The notes: generated from the sequence alone by a model not told the origin. DNA of 64,000 bases from Aquimarina acroporae (GCF_023195925.1 NZ_JALPRE010000019.1:41331-105330); one strand, 5' to 3'. Positions 9,332 to 18,647 are shown, numbered from the stretch's first letter. A program made the numbers and translations.

Positions 9332-9988
9332 TGTTGTTAATTGTTTAAGAGTTAGTATTTCAAAATAAAATGTTCAAATTAAATTCACTTTCGTAACTAT
9401 AATTTCAATTAGGTATTTAAGCAGGTTTATTCTGGGTTTGGGAGAAGTGTAACTTTTTCTCAAAAAAAGGCAAACTTGAAAAGTTTGCCTTTTGAGAGGT
9501 TTTAGAAAAGGAATCGTTTTTTAATTCAAAAAAGTGATTATTAGTTCTTTCGATGTGTCTTTGTCAAAGATATTCTAAATAATACGCATCTTTTTCAATA
9601 GTTTGTTGTTCTCGATTAAGTTTGAATTCCTTTTTTTGGTCTAAAAATCCTTTCTGTGCAGTACACTTAAGTTAGTATTTAAATTTAATACAAATTATTG
9701 AGAAACAGATACTTAAAAGCCGTATAATATATATGGTAAGATGACACAAAACATATGTTAAAAACATTACTTCGTGAAATAAAATTCTGATGATGATTGT
9801 AAGAATTAACTTATTAACATATCTTTATTAGGTTAAACAATTGATAATCAATTACTTATTTTGTTTTTTTAATGTAAAATACAGGTTTTCAACATACTAG
9901 GTAATGATTTCATAACATTTCACATAGTAAAATCTTATAAATTAATTTTAGTTTCGGCTTCGGAAAAACAAACTAACTCATCACACAA
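9332..9988. other. 657-base intergenic region
   Basis: No convincing gene is seen. It contains one strong hairpin (listed separately). A minus-strand open stretch of 35 codons at 9564-9671 has normal-looking codons but no start, and could be a relic of a lost gene. The last 150 bases are the AT-rich leader of the endonuclease gene. Confidence 0.5.
9466..9493. terminator. Isolated bidirectional hairpin terminator
   Basis: Perfect arms AAAAGGCAAACTT and AAGTTTGCCTTTT with a 2-3 base loop. No intact gene on either strand ends at it. It may be the leftover terminator of the degraded minus-strand frame at 9564-9671, or may block read-through toward the peptide gene. Confidence 0.75.
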
Positions 9989-12571
9989 ATGAAAAAAGCT
10001 TTACAAGGTTTACTATTGGCTATATCTGCTACCATTTATAGTCAGGTTCCGTCCTATTACAATGATGTCAATTTAAACTTGTCTGGTCAAGCATTACAAA
10101 GCGAATTGGCAACCAAGGTAACTAATACACATACTACATTTTTGTCATATACCCCAGGAGTTTGGGATGCCTTACAACAAACAGATTTAGATCCTAATAA
10201 TTCTTCCAGAGTGGTTTTGATCTATGGTTACAGCGATACCGATGGTAATTCAACTACAGATCGAACACGTGGCGTAAATAATAATGGAGGAGGTTCTACA
10301 GATTGGAACAGAGAACATGTCTACCCAAGGTCTTTGGGAAACCCTAATTTAGGTAGCGAAGGCCCTGGTTCTGATGCACATCACTTACGTCCCGCAGATG
10401 TGCAGAGAAATTCTTCTAGAGGAAACAGAAAGTTTGCAGATGGATCAGGAAACTCTGGTACTACTTCTCAAGGTCATTGGTACCCAGGAGACGAATGGAA
10501 AGGAGATGTGGCCAGAATGATGATGTATATGTATATAAGATATGGTAATCGATGTTTACCTACAAATGTCGGTGTTGGTACTACTGTTTCTAGCGACCCA
10601 GATATGATACAATTGTTCTTAGAATGGAATGCAGAAGATCCGGTATCTCAGTTGGAGTTGCAAAGAAATCCGTTACTCGAAAATATACAAGGAAACCGAA
10701 ATCCATTTATCGATAATCCAGCATTTGCAACACAAATATGGGGAGGTCCTCAGGCAGAGGATAGATTTGGCAATACAGGAGGTGGCGATACTACCGTACC
10801 TAGTATACCAACAAATTTAACAGCAAGTAATATAACTACAACTGCAGTAACACTTGCTTGGAGTGCATCTACAGATAATGTAGGAGTAACAGGATACGAT
10901 ATCTATCAGAATAATACATTGTTAACTACAGTAAACTCTACGGGATATGCAGTATCTGGTCTAACTCCAAATACCAGCTATTCTTATTATGTTAGAGCAA
11001 AAGATGCAGCTGGTAATATTTCTAACGCAAGTGTGATCATTAACATTACTACACAGAATGACAATACCGGAGGAGGCGCTGCAACCGAGCTTTTTATTTC
11101 AGAATATATCGAAGGTTCTTCAAATAACAAAGCTATAGAAATTGCAAACTTTACCGGTACGGCAATGAACCTAAGTGGTTATGAAATTAGAAGACAAACC
11201 AATGGTTCTGGTTCATGGTCTGCAGGAGTAAACTTAACAGGAACGGTGAGTAATAATGATGTATATGTTATAGCAAACAATTCTGCAAATACTACTATAA
11301 AAAATGTTGCAGACCTTACTACTAGTGCTTCTCCAATGACTTTTAATGGTAATGATCCAGTAGGTTTATTTAAGAATGGAACGCTAATAGATATTATAGG
11401 TACATTTAATGGAGGGTCTTCAAACTTCGCTAAAGATGTAACTTTAAGAAGAAAACCTAGTGTAGGTTCGCCATCTGCAAATTATGATACAGCAGAGTGG
11501 GATTCGTTTCCACAAAATACTTTTGACGATTTGGGAAACCATAGTTTTAATGGGGGAGGAGGTTCTGGACCTGATACTGAAGCTCCAACAGTTCCTACCA
11601 ATCTTACTGTTTCTAATCTAACTCAAACTTCGTTGAATTTGACTTGGAATGCTTCAAGTGATAATGTAGAGGTAGTTGGGTACAGTGTTTTTCAAAATGG
11701 AGTTTTAATGGGAACCACATCGAGTACAGGATTTTCGGTATCAGGATTATCAGCGGCCACCGCGTACAGCTTTGAAGTAACAGCAAATGATGCTGCAAAT
11801 AATACTTCAAGTGCAGCAACAATAACAGCAACAACCTTGAGTAATACAATATCCTATTGTGCAACAAAAGGTAATAATACCAATTATGAGTTTATTGATT
11901 ATGTTGAAATAGGAGGCATATCAAATGCTACAGCGGCCAATGGAGGTTATGGCGATTTCACAAGTCAAACCGGAACTCTTTCTTATGGTTCGAATACCGT
12001 CATTTTAAGTATTGGTTTTGTGAGCGCCAATTATACCGAAAATTGGGCAGTATGGATAGATTTCAATAAAAATGGAACTTTTGAATCTGCAGAACAGGTA
12101 GTAACTGGTGCTACATCTAACCCGGGGAATCTGTCTTACTCATTTACCGTGCCTTCTTCTGCATTAAGTGGGAATACCAGAATGCGCGTTTCTATGAAAT
12201 GGAACGGAGCACCTACATCTTGTGAGACTTTCGGATATGGCGAAGTAGAGGATTATACTGTGAATATTGGAGGATCGGCTTCTAGAGCTTTGAATGGTAT
12301 TCAAAAAGTGAAGATAGATGGAGAATTAGGTGTTGAAGATAAAGTATTTAGTGCTCAAATAGCACCAAACCCTGCAAAAGAGTATTTGAGTATTCGACTT
12401 GGAGATAATAGAAAAGCGACTTATACTATTACAGATATTAGAGGGCGTTTAATAAAAAAGGGAAGTGTAACTAATAATAGAATCGAACTGGAAGGACTAC
12501 AAGGTGGATTATATATGTTTAGGATAAGTGATGGTTCTCGAGAAATCGTAAAGAAAGTTGTAATTAATTAG
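9989..12571 (+). CDS. Secreted endonuclease I with FN3, lamin-tail, GEVED and Por sorting domains
   Basis: An 860-residue exported nuclease. Order: signal peptide (1-19), endonuclease I catalytic domain (about 20-255) with DWNREHVYPRS (His110) and SDAHHLRPADVQRNS, first FN3 (about 270-355), lamin-tail-like domain (about 363-500, ELFISEYIEGSSNNKAIEI), second FN3 (about 515-610), GEVED domain (about 630-765, containing GEVEDYTVNIGG), and a type IX sorting tail (about 785-860, NPAKEYLSI and the final VIN). It probably degrades extracellular DNA for nutrients or biofilm remodelling. The lamin-tail and FN3 parts may hold the enzyme at the surface or on a substrate. A strong terminator follows. Confidence 0.93.
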   Translation: MKKALQGLLLAISATIYSQVPSYYNDVNLNLSGQALQSELATKVTNTHTTFLSYTPGVWDALQQTDLDPNNSSRVVLIYGYSDTDGNSTTDRTRGVNNNGGGSTDWNREHVYPRSLGNPNLGSEGPGSDAHHLRPADVQRNSSRGNRKFADGSGNSGTTSQGHWYPGDEWKGDVARMMMYMYIRYGNRCLPTNVGVGTTVSSDPDMIQLFLEWNAEDPVSQLELQRNPLLENIQGNRNPFIDNPAFATQIWGGPQAEDRFGNTGGGDTTVPSIPTNLTASNITTTAVTLAWSASTDNVGVTGYDIYQNNTLLTTVNSTGYAVSGLTPNTSYSYYVRAKDAAGNISNASVIINITTQNDNTGGGAATELFISEYIEGSSNNKAIEIANFTGTAMNLSGYEIRRQTNGSGSWSAGVNLTGTVSNNDVYVIANNSANTTIKNVADLTTSASPMTFNGNDPVGLFKNGTLIDIIGTFNGGSSNFAKDVTLRRKPSVGSPSANYDTAEWDSFPQNTFDDLGNHSFNGGGGSGPDTEAPTVPTNLTVSNLTQTSLNLTWNASSDNVEVVGYSVFQNGVLMGTTSSTGFSVSGLSAATAYSFEVTANDAANNTSSAATITATTLSNTISYCATKGNNTNYEFIDYVEIGGISNATAANGGYGDFTSQTGTLSYGSNTVILSIGFVSANYTENWAVWIDFNKNGTFESAEQVVTGATSNPGNLSYSFTVPSSALSGNTRMRVSMKWNGAPTSCETFGYGEVEDYTVNIGGSASRALNGIQKVKIDGELGVEDKVFSAQIAPNPAKEYLSIRLGDNRKATYTITDIRGRLIKKGSVTNNRIELEGLQGGLYMFRISDGSREIVKKVVIN

Positions 12572-12589
12572 TAGTTTGTAATAATGTTA

Positions 12590-12626
12590 AAAAAGGTCTA
12601 CACCGTTTTGGTGTGGACTTTTTTTG
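12590..12626 (+). terminator. Terminator after the endonuclease gene
   Basis: AAAAGGTCTACACC and GGTGTGGACTTTT pair (one wobble) around GTTTT and are followed by T residues, 20 bases after the stop. Confidence 0.9.
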
Positions 12627-13264
12627 TTTCACACCATATTAAAAATTAAACATTTTTTATCTGGATCGGTGTTTGGTTGACGTTTTTTGATGTAAATTAT
12701 AGATAAAGTACACGCTTTCCTACAAATAATATGCAGAATAATACTTGTATTTTACGATGAAATACACTTTTATTGTGTTAATAAAGCTTAAAAAACTGTT
12801 TTTTGCTATTGTTTGTAACTTTTTTCTTATTCATTTTTGTAGGTTTTTTGCGAGTTATCGGAGTTTTTATAAAAAGCACGCATTTTTATTGTGCTTTTAC
12901 CATAGACTATTTATTGGTTTAGTTTGTAAATTTAAAATAAGAAAAATGAAGTGCCCCAATAAATTGATAAATTAAAAGAAGTTACCTATGAACTAAAATT
13001 ACCTTTGATGATGAAACCTCTTTCTATTTCACACAACTTTTGAATAGGCTTTTGTCATTCTTAATCGGCTTACAATAAACATATATCTACGTATGTGATT
13101 TTAGACCGAATTACCTTTTGATATATTAAAGTCATTAGTGGCAACATTATTCTTGTATAAATAGAGTTTATATGGAGTTACATTGAAGAATAAATTCTTT
13201 TATGTTAAATCCAAGATACCACATGTGTAGCTCTATACCTTTTGTAAAACTTGAATAACAAAGA
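12627..13264. other. 638-base AT-rich intergenic region before the CD-NTase-like gene
   Basis: Very AT-rich. A 76-codon frame at 12745-12975 has Phe/Leu/Lys-heavy composition and contains a hairpin (AAAAAGCAC at 12871-12879 with GTGCTTTT at 12891-12898), so I do not call it. The last 60 bases include the TACCTTTT stretch, a weak match to a -7 element for the downstream gene. Confidence 0.5.
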
Positions 13265-14734
13265 ATGAGTATATCTGCTAACTTTAATATCTTTTGTGAC
13301 AAATTAAAGATCTCTTCCAGGAAGAAAGCTATAATAGAGCTAAGATATTGCTCTATTTGCAAAAAATTAAATAATGATTTCTGGGACATAAATACCGATC
13401 ATGGAGGTGTTTATGTGGGTAGCTATGGAAGAGAAACGGCAAACGATGGCATTAATGAAATTAATATGATTTTTGAAATGCCATCGCATTTGCTTACAGA
13501 ATATTCTAAAATGCCCGAGAACGGACAACTTTTATTCCTTGAGGATGTTCGCATGGCTATTTCCAAAGTATATCCTAATACTATTATACAAAACAGTGAC
13601 TTCGGAATAAAAGTTTGTTTTTTTGATGGAATGTGCTTCAATATTGCTCCTGTTTTTTATAAAGATGATGTGCATCTTTATGCAAATACCGAAAAGGGCG
13701 GTAGTTGGAAAAACAGAGATTTTGGAAAAGGTATCAGAAATTTTGGCACAACAGATTCTGCTGTAAACGCTAATTTAAAAAGATTGTGCCAGATGATGAA
13801 AACCTGGAAAGAGCATTGTAACGTGTCGATTACCGATGTTTTAATAGATACTTTGGCCCATCAATTTTTAGTTTCATGGGAGTTTAAAGATAAATCGTAC
13901 TCTTACTACAGTGAAATGTGTAAAGATTTCTTTAAATATTTAACCAATGATGAACTTTATGAAAAGGAATGGAAAGCCATAGGAGGGTTTTTGTTGATTC
14001 CAAATACCATAAAATTTAAATACAAAGCTATAATCGCCTATCATAAAGCCGAAGGTGCTATAAATTTTGCAGATGAAGAAGAATATTGGTTGGCAGCGCA
14101 AAAATGGAGAGAAATATTTGGTCAAGAATTTCCAGACGATATCGTAGAAGCTAACCAAATTAATGATTTAAAAGATAATGTTCATGCAGTATATGATATC
14201 CATAAAAAATGTGTTGGAATGCTAACACTTAGGCATTATATCCCAATTATTATACAGGTTTTATCTGGACTTAGTATACCTATAGGTCTTTTAATTTTTG
14301 AGTACACGAATAGTTTTTACTTCGGATTTTTGTTGTTTATTGGTGCGACAACAATGTTTATCACTTCATTAATTTTTAGACAAACAAATCAAATACGAAC
14401 GATAATTAAACATAGAGTTTCTATGAAATTAGCGTATAGCGTTATGAAACAACTTACAGAGCTCCGCAAAGATTTGTATAGTAATGATATAGATATTGTT
14501 TTGGTTAGAGAGAGGAAGAAATCTATCACCTCTAAATTGGATAAGATGTATAAAGGAACCTCGGAGAGCATTAGTAGGAGCTATTTGAACGCAATATTAA
14601 AACTACGCAAGTTTTCAACTTTATGTAAAACCCCTGCGGTAGCTTCTCATAGCAATATTCGAATTCCGGAGTGGGAAAACCATAAGTTTAATGAAGAAGA
14701 CCATATACAACATTTGGTGAATTATAAGAATTAG
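13265..14734 (+). CDS. CD-NTase-like nucleotidyltransferase fused to a SLATT-like 2TM module
   Basis: A 489-residue protein. Residues 1-300 look like a SMODS/CD-NTase fold: VGSYGRETA (51-59) matches the GS[FY]xR loop, and the strands after it hold the metal-site positions. Where the family has [DE]h[DE], this protein has Glu65-Ile-Asn67; the later strand, normally h[DE]hxP, reads FNIAPVF with Asn126. Two of three metal ligands are therefore Asn, suggesting a weakened or inactive enzyme. Residues 324-345 and 351-371 are two membrane helices followed by a long charged helical region (372-450), as in SLATT effectors. SMODS and SLATT modules belong to nucleotide-signal defence systems (CBASS-like). 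The next gene, a membrane protein, lies 110 bases downstream. The fold and fusion are inferred by eye. Confidence 0.7.
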   Translation: MSISANFNIFCDKLKISSRKKAIIELRYCSICKKLNNDFWDINTDHGGVYVGSYGRETANDGINEINMIFEMPSHLLTEYSKMPENGQLLFLEDVRMAISKVYPNTIIQNSDFGIKVCFFDGMCFNIAPVFYKDDVHLYANTEKGGSWKNRDFGKGIRNFGTTDSAVNANLKRLCQMMKTWKEHCNVSITDVLIDTLAHQFLVSWEFKDKSYSYYSEMCKDFFKYLTNDELYEKEWKAIGGFLLIPNTIKFKYKAIIAYHKAEGAINFADEEEYWLAAQKWREIFGQEFPDDIVEANQINDLKDNVHAVYDIHKKCVGMLTLRHYIPIIIQVLSGLSIPIGLLIFEYTNSFYFGFLLFIGATTMFITSLIFRQTNQIRTIIKHRVSMKLAYSVMKQLTELRKDLYSNDIDIVLVRERKKSITSKLDKMYKGTSESISRSYLNAILKLRKFSTLCKTPAVASHSNIRIPEWENHKFNEEDHIQHLVNYKN

Positions 14735-14844
14735 GTATACTCTTCATCTTCAGTTTTGCAATAGTGGCTTGATTTTAGGTTTCTAACTTACAATTGAGTT
14801 GAATTACTTATCTTGTAATGAAATAACCAACACTTCATTGGGGG

Positions 14845-16806
14845 ATGACAAGCTTTACACAATTCAAACAATCCTTTATTAAAGAAGGATCGAATAGTCT
14901 TTTTTTATTTATTGTTTTAATAGGATTACTTCCCGCCATAGAAGATTTATCTCTTTTTGCAGCTTTTGGCTTTAGTATAACACAGTTTCATATTCATGAA
15001 GAGTTTAAGTTACTATATGCAATACCGTTGTATATATTGCCAATAGCATTGATTTTGGTATTAGGAGGTAAGAACTACTATAGAATCTTTGGGCTTTTGC
15101 CTACTTTTTTTGCAGGCTATGTTCATTTAATTGGTAGTTCAGAACAGATATCTTTAGAAGAATATCAAACAGCAATAGGTATTGTGCACTTCGTATGCTA
15201 CAAAATTGCATTTTTGTTTTTTGTTTTCAAGGGGAAGTTACGCTCACTGCCATTTGCCCTAATACTTCTAGTAATATGGTTGGTGTTAGATATCCAACAC
15301 TTGATTTTATTTTTGACCTATACGATCTTGATACGCTTTCTATATTTAGCATTTCATCAGAATTTGGAAATATTCAAAAAAACAGGAATAAGGAGTGTAG
15401 GTAAGCTTACTTTAAAGTCATTTTTGTATTGGTCCCCTTTGTTATTATTTATAGTTCCAGGAGCTATTTTAAATAGTAAAATGAATAAAGCTTCGATCGA
15501 TGCTATTTATGATAATACCTTCATGACTTCAACGTATGAGAGTAGAAAATATAAGCGGGATCAATTTGAAAAAGATCTTGAATTTTCTCTGGATGCTGAG
15601 GTAATATGTATTCATGAGGCTATAGTTGATAACAATAAAGAGATAAACTCGATTATAGCAAACAAAACAGAACATCTTGAAAAAGATGTAAGTGCAGTTT
15701 ATAGTAAGGTTTTTAAACCTACACTACCAGAGATGGCTCCATTTTTTAACGAGGAGGATTGTGGTTTTTGGGGTAAGCTTAATTTTCCTTGCCAAGCAAA
15801 AAATAGTGCAAAAAGAGCTGCAAGTGATTCGTATTCAGATTTGAGATCCGAATTGTTGGGAGATTTAACTCACCAAGTACGTAATTCAGCAAATGGAACA
15901 CGTGAAGAAGTACAGGAGTCTACTACCGCAATAAATTCTATGCTAAACGCCCAGATTGATGATGTTAGAAAACGGTTAAAACGTACCGTTCAATCCTCAT
16001 TCGATGCTATTATTTTTATTAATCTATTATTAGATATAGCTTTCGGTTTTTTAATTCTTAAAAGTTTTCTGTATGTATTTTCCAGAGTCGCATTTTCTTC
16101 GGATAATGAAAATTATGTTACACTTTTAGAGTCTGAAGTAACAATGGCAAATGGTAAGTTAAAAAAGTATGGAAACCAGTATATGATAGATCCTGCTAAA
16201 ACCAATGAAAACTATTATTTATCGCGTTCTTTTGAGCCAAGCGGGAGGGCACCAAAATTTGCAATCCCGCAGTGGAGATCTGCCATGTTTGCACGATTTT
16301 TTACACGCAATTTTGCTATGAATAAAGTAGTAATGAAATCAAGGCCTGAAGAAGTTCATTTTAAAGCAATGGGAAGTCATGAATTTGTAGAATGGGATAT
16401 TAAAGAAGGAGAGGAGGTAATATTTCATTTTAAAAACTTTGTGGGTATGAGTGAAGGAATTAAAATCTCTGCAGTAGTAAGTTTACGATTAACATCATTA
16501 CTATTTGGTCGTCTGATTTTTACCACCGCCAAAGGTCCGGGAAAATTAATCCTTTTAACCAAAGGAGAGCCCATTACTACCGATCATGCCATCGCAAACT
16601 CAAGTGTGGCAACTAGCAGAATAATGGCATGGCAAAAGAATACACGTTTTAATGTTGAGTCAGAGCTTAATCTGGTAGATGTATTTATGAGCGGAATTTA
16701 CTTAAAGAAGAAAGAAGGGGATTTAATTCTTATAGATGCAGATGTAAAAGGCCCTTCTAAAAACGGAATTGTGAGATTCATTAAAAATTTCATTTTACCT
16801 ATTTAG
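14845..16806 (+). CDS. Polytopic membrane protein with AIM24-like C-terminal domain
   Basis: A 653-residue protein I cannot assign firmly. The first 210 residues contain about six hydrophobic helices. A soluble, helix-rich segment follows (about 215-385), then a further membrane helix (about 385-412, FINLLLDIAFGFLILKSFL). The C-terminal third (about 430-653) is beta-rich and resembles AIM24/TIGR00266-like domains (GPGKLILLTKGEPI then the IMAWQKNTRFNVES segment). It lies 110 bases after the CD-NTase-like gene on the same strand and converges with the SRPBCC gene. It could work with the upstream protein at the membrane, but nothing in the sequence proves this. Confidence 0.6.
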   Translation: MTSFTQFKQSFIKEGSNSLFLFIVLIGLLPAIEDLSLFAAFGFSITQFHIHEEFKLLYAIPLYILPIALILVLGGKNYYRIFGLLPTFFAGYVHLIGSSEQISLEEYQTAIGIVHFVCYKIAFLFFVFKGKLRSLPFALILLVIWLVLDIQHLILFLTYTILIRFLYLAFHQNLEIFKKTGIRSVGKLTLKSFLYWSPLLLFIVPGAILNSKMNKASIDAIYDNTFMTSTYESRKYKRDQFEKDLEFSLDAEVICIHEAIVDNNKEINSIIANKTEHLEKDVSAVYSKVFKPTLPEMAPFFNEEDCGFWGKLNFPCQAKNSAKRAASDSYSDLRSELLGDLTHQVRNSANGTREEVQESTTAINSMLNAQIDDVRKRLKRTVQSSFDAIIFINLLLDIAFGFLILKSFLYVFSRVAFSSDNENYVTLLESEVTMANGKLKKYGNQYMIDPAKTNENYYLSRSFEPSGRAPKFAIPQWRSAMFARFFTRNFAMNKVVMKSRPEEVHFKAMGSHEFVEWDIKEGEEVIFHFKNFVGMSEGIKISAVVSLRLTSLLFGRLIFTTAKGPGKLILLTKGEPITTDHAIANSSVATSRIMAWQKNTRFNVESELNLVDVFMSGIYLKKKEGDLILIDADVKGPSKNGIVRFIKNFILPI

Positions 16807-16821
16807 CAATAACTATTGGCT

Positions 16822-17244
16822 TTAGTTTTTGAGATAGTCTGCGAGAAATTTAGTAAGTAACATTGTCCATCCTCCTTTAAAACTATCTTTACGAAAGTCT
16901 TGATGATCCTTAGGGAATGAGTCTAAGCCACTATGAGTAAGGGTGACTATGGTTTTGTTTGCTTTATTTTTTAGTTCGAAAGTAACTAAAGAATACCCAT
17001 CTAAATGTTTATACTGCCAACTATATTGAATCTTTTTAAGAGGTATTACTTCTGTAATCTTGCATAAATGAACATAAGTCTCTCCTGAGTGCCCTTGACC
17101 TGTAAACGAAAACTCGAACCCGACTTCAGCTTTGAACTCAGAAAGGTCAAAGTACCAATTTTTCATTTCTTCTTTGTTGGTGAGTGCTTTCCATACCTTT
17201 TCTATTGGTGCATCAAAAACTTCTTCAATGATAATAGGTCCCAT
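16822..17244 (-). CDS. SRPBCC (AHSA1-type) domain protein
   Basis: A 140-residue cytoplasmic protein with the START-like SRPBCC fold typical of the activator-of-Hsp90-ATPase-1 (AHSA1) family: EEVFDAPIEKVWKALTN at the N terminus, GEF/GF-type central strands, and the ending GGWTMLLTKFLADYL. These fold around a hydrophobic cavity and bind small ligands; the ligand here is unknown. It lies 39 bases downstream of an ArsR-type repressor, a very common pair in Bacteroidota, so it is probably controlled by that repressor. Confidence 0.9.
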   Translation of the reverse strand: MGPIIIEEVFDAPIEKVWKALTNKEEMKNWYFDLSEFKAEVGFEFSFTGQGHSGETYVHLCKITEVIPLKKIQYSWQYKHLDGYSLVTFELKNKANKTIVTLTHSGLDSFPKDHQDFRKDSFKGGWTMLLTKFLADYLKN

Positions 17245-17283
17245 ATGTATTGTTTTTAAAGATGGTAAATTAAGATTTAATAA

Positions 17284-17607
17284 CTATTTAGATTCATCAG
17301 GATCTTCAACAACTTTTTTAAGAGCTTGTATTTTATGATTCCAGAATACACGTAAACTACGTGTCCATTCATTTACTTCGTCCAGTTTTTCGAGTTTAAC
17401 CTCACATATTCTTTGTCTGCCTTTTCTTTCTATCGTAATCAAATTGCATTCTTGCAGTATTTTAATATGAAGAGAAACGGCTTGACGGCTCATATCAAAA
17501 TTCTCAGCGATGGTATTAAGATTTAATCTTTGTTGCGCGAGTAAACCTATAATTTCCCTACGGGTAGGGTCTGCAATAGCTTGAAATACATCTCTTCTTG
17601 TTTCCAT
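17284..17607 (-). CDS. ArsR-family winged-helix repressor
   Basis: The frame opens at 17622, but I start it at the second Met (METRRDVFQAIADPTRR) because the upstream start would fall inside the operator. This leaves 107 residues. The HTH spans about residues 10-80: DPTRREIIGLLA, then NLNTIAENFDMSRQAVSLH as the recognition helix, then a wing (ERKGRQRICEV). I see no Cys-based metal site, so it is likely a non-metal ArsR member of the SRPBCC-linked type. Two palindromes just upstream are its probable operators. Confidence 0.9.
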   Translation of the reverse strand: METRRDVFQAIADPTRREIIGLLAQQRLNLNTIAENFDMSRQAVSLHIKILQECNLITIERKGRQRICEVKLEKLDEVNEWTRSLRVFWNHKIQALKKVVEDPDESK

Positions 17608-17618
17608 AAATAATATAT

Positions 17619-17660
17619 GCAAGTATCTGCTTGCTAATATATGTGCAAGTATTTACTTGC
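17619..17660 (-). promoter_or_regulatory. Two operator palindromes for the ArsR-type repressor
   Basis: GCAAGTATCTGCTTGC (17619-17634) and GCAAGTATTTACTTGC (17645-17660) are inverted repeats sharing the half-site GCAAGTA, with centres 26 bases apart. Both are embedded in a repeated TAATATATG context. They lie immediately upstream of the repressor start, where autoregulation would act. Confidence 0.8.
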
Positions 17661-17687
17661 GCAAATTTTTAACAGAATATGTATATG

Positions 17688-17724
17688 AAAAAGTAGTCAC
17701 TTAGATCAAGTAACTACTTTTTTT
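17688..17724 (-). terminator. Terminator after the AraC/GyrI-like gene
   Basis: AAAAGTAGT-C-ACTT and AAGT-A-ACTACTTTT pair around a short loop with T runs on both strands, 20 bases beyond the minus-strand stop at 17745. Confidence 0.8.
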
Positions 17725-17744
17725 GAACAAGTTATCTGTGGGAT

Positions 17745-18647
17745 TTATTCAATTGGGATGCAAAAATCTACAATACACTTTTTCTCTGGATGCGTGTTAA
17801 AATCGTTATAATATATTTCAAAAGGATTTTTATCGTCCTTTTTATAGCCCTGTTCATTCATCCAAACAAATAAGCTGCTCCATGATTTTTCAAAATCTTC
17901 TGGTGTAATTTCAAAATGGGCAACGATATGTCTTCCGGCAGCTATGCTAGTTAACCCAATTTCGCCTTCGGTGGTTATGGGAGCATCGAGAAGTACACAG
18001 GCACTCATTCGTATTTTATCTAGAGATGTAATTTTAAAGCTATCATGGTATATTGTACCCATTTTAAAATCAGGCTGTTCATACAATCCTTTTTGCCTTG
18101 ACCATTGTACTAGTTTGTAAAACGTACTTCCTAGATCTTTGACTCCAATATGGGTGATATATGCTACATCTTGTTCAGGCATGTTTTTGATTTCTATTTT
18201 TGCATTCATCTGTATCCAGTTTTTAAGGTTATTGATGTTGCAAATGTATTCTTCAAACACCTGAGTTATTTGTCCATTCTTGCTATTGAGTTTACAGATC
18301 TTGCTATATCTACTTGGACTTATATTTCTAAATTCAGAAGGACTTATTCCATAAAATTTTTTAAAAGCACGCGTAAACGAAGAATTACTGTTGAAACCAT
18401 ATTTCGTGTAAATCTCCGAAATTGGAGTTTCTTTTTTTCTGAATAGTAGTGCTGCTGTTTTTTCAAGGCGCTTTCGGTTTATATATACCTGCAAAGGCTC
18501 GTTGGTAATAGTTTTGAAAATTCTATGAAAGTGAAAAGGAGAATAATGAGCAACTTTAGCGATGGTATCTAGAGATAGTTCTGAATCTAGATTGTCTTCT
18601 ATATACAAAAGGGCATTATTAATCCTACTAGCGTGTTCTTGAATCAA
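17745..18647 (-). CDS. AraC-type regulator with GyrI-like ligand-binding domain
   Basis: A 300-residue transcription regulator. Two AraC helix-turn-helix units occupy residues 8-110 (LSLDTIAKVAHYSPFHFHR and the GFNSNSSFTRAFKKFYG segment). Residues 150-300 form a GyrI-like effector domain (IEIKNMPEQDVAYITHIG at its start, the final FCIPIE). This layout (HTH first, sensor second) is that of the Rob/MarA-like, drug-sensing subgroup. No obvious drug exporter is next to it; it runs alone between the ArsR pair and the epimerase-like gene. Confidence 0.92.
   Translation of the reverse strand: MIQEHASRINNALLYIEDNLDSELSLDTIAKVAHYSPFHFHRIFKTITNEPLQVYINRKRLEKTAALLFRKKETPISEIYTKYGFNSNSSFTRAFKKFYGISPSEFRNISPSRYSKICKLNSKNGQITQVFEEYICNINNLKNWIQMNAKIEIKNMPEQDVAYITHIGVKDLGSTFYKLVQWSRQKGLYEQPDFKMGTIYHDSFKITSLDKIRMSACVLLDAPITTEGEIGLTSIAAGRHIVAHFEITPEDFEKSWSSLFVWMNEQGYKKDDKNPFEIYYNDFNTHPEKKCIVDFCIPIE

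Noticed and set aside
9564..9671. Short minus-strand frame as a gene
   Set aside because: No start codon and no family resemblance; kept only as a possible relic.
12745..12975. 76-codon frame on the plus strand
   Set aside because: Biased to Phe, Leu, Lys and Cys as expected from AT-rich noncoding DNA, contains a hairpin and no recognisable motif.
13265..16806. A standard CBASS operon
   Set aside because: No separate effector, no E1/E2-JAB or HORMA/TRIP13 genes, and the catalytic acids are altered, so I do not assign the CBASS label.
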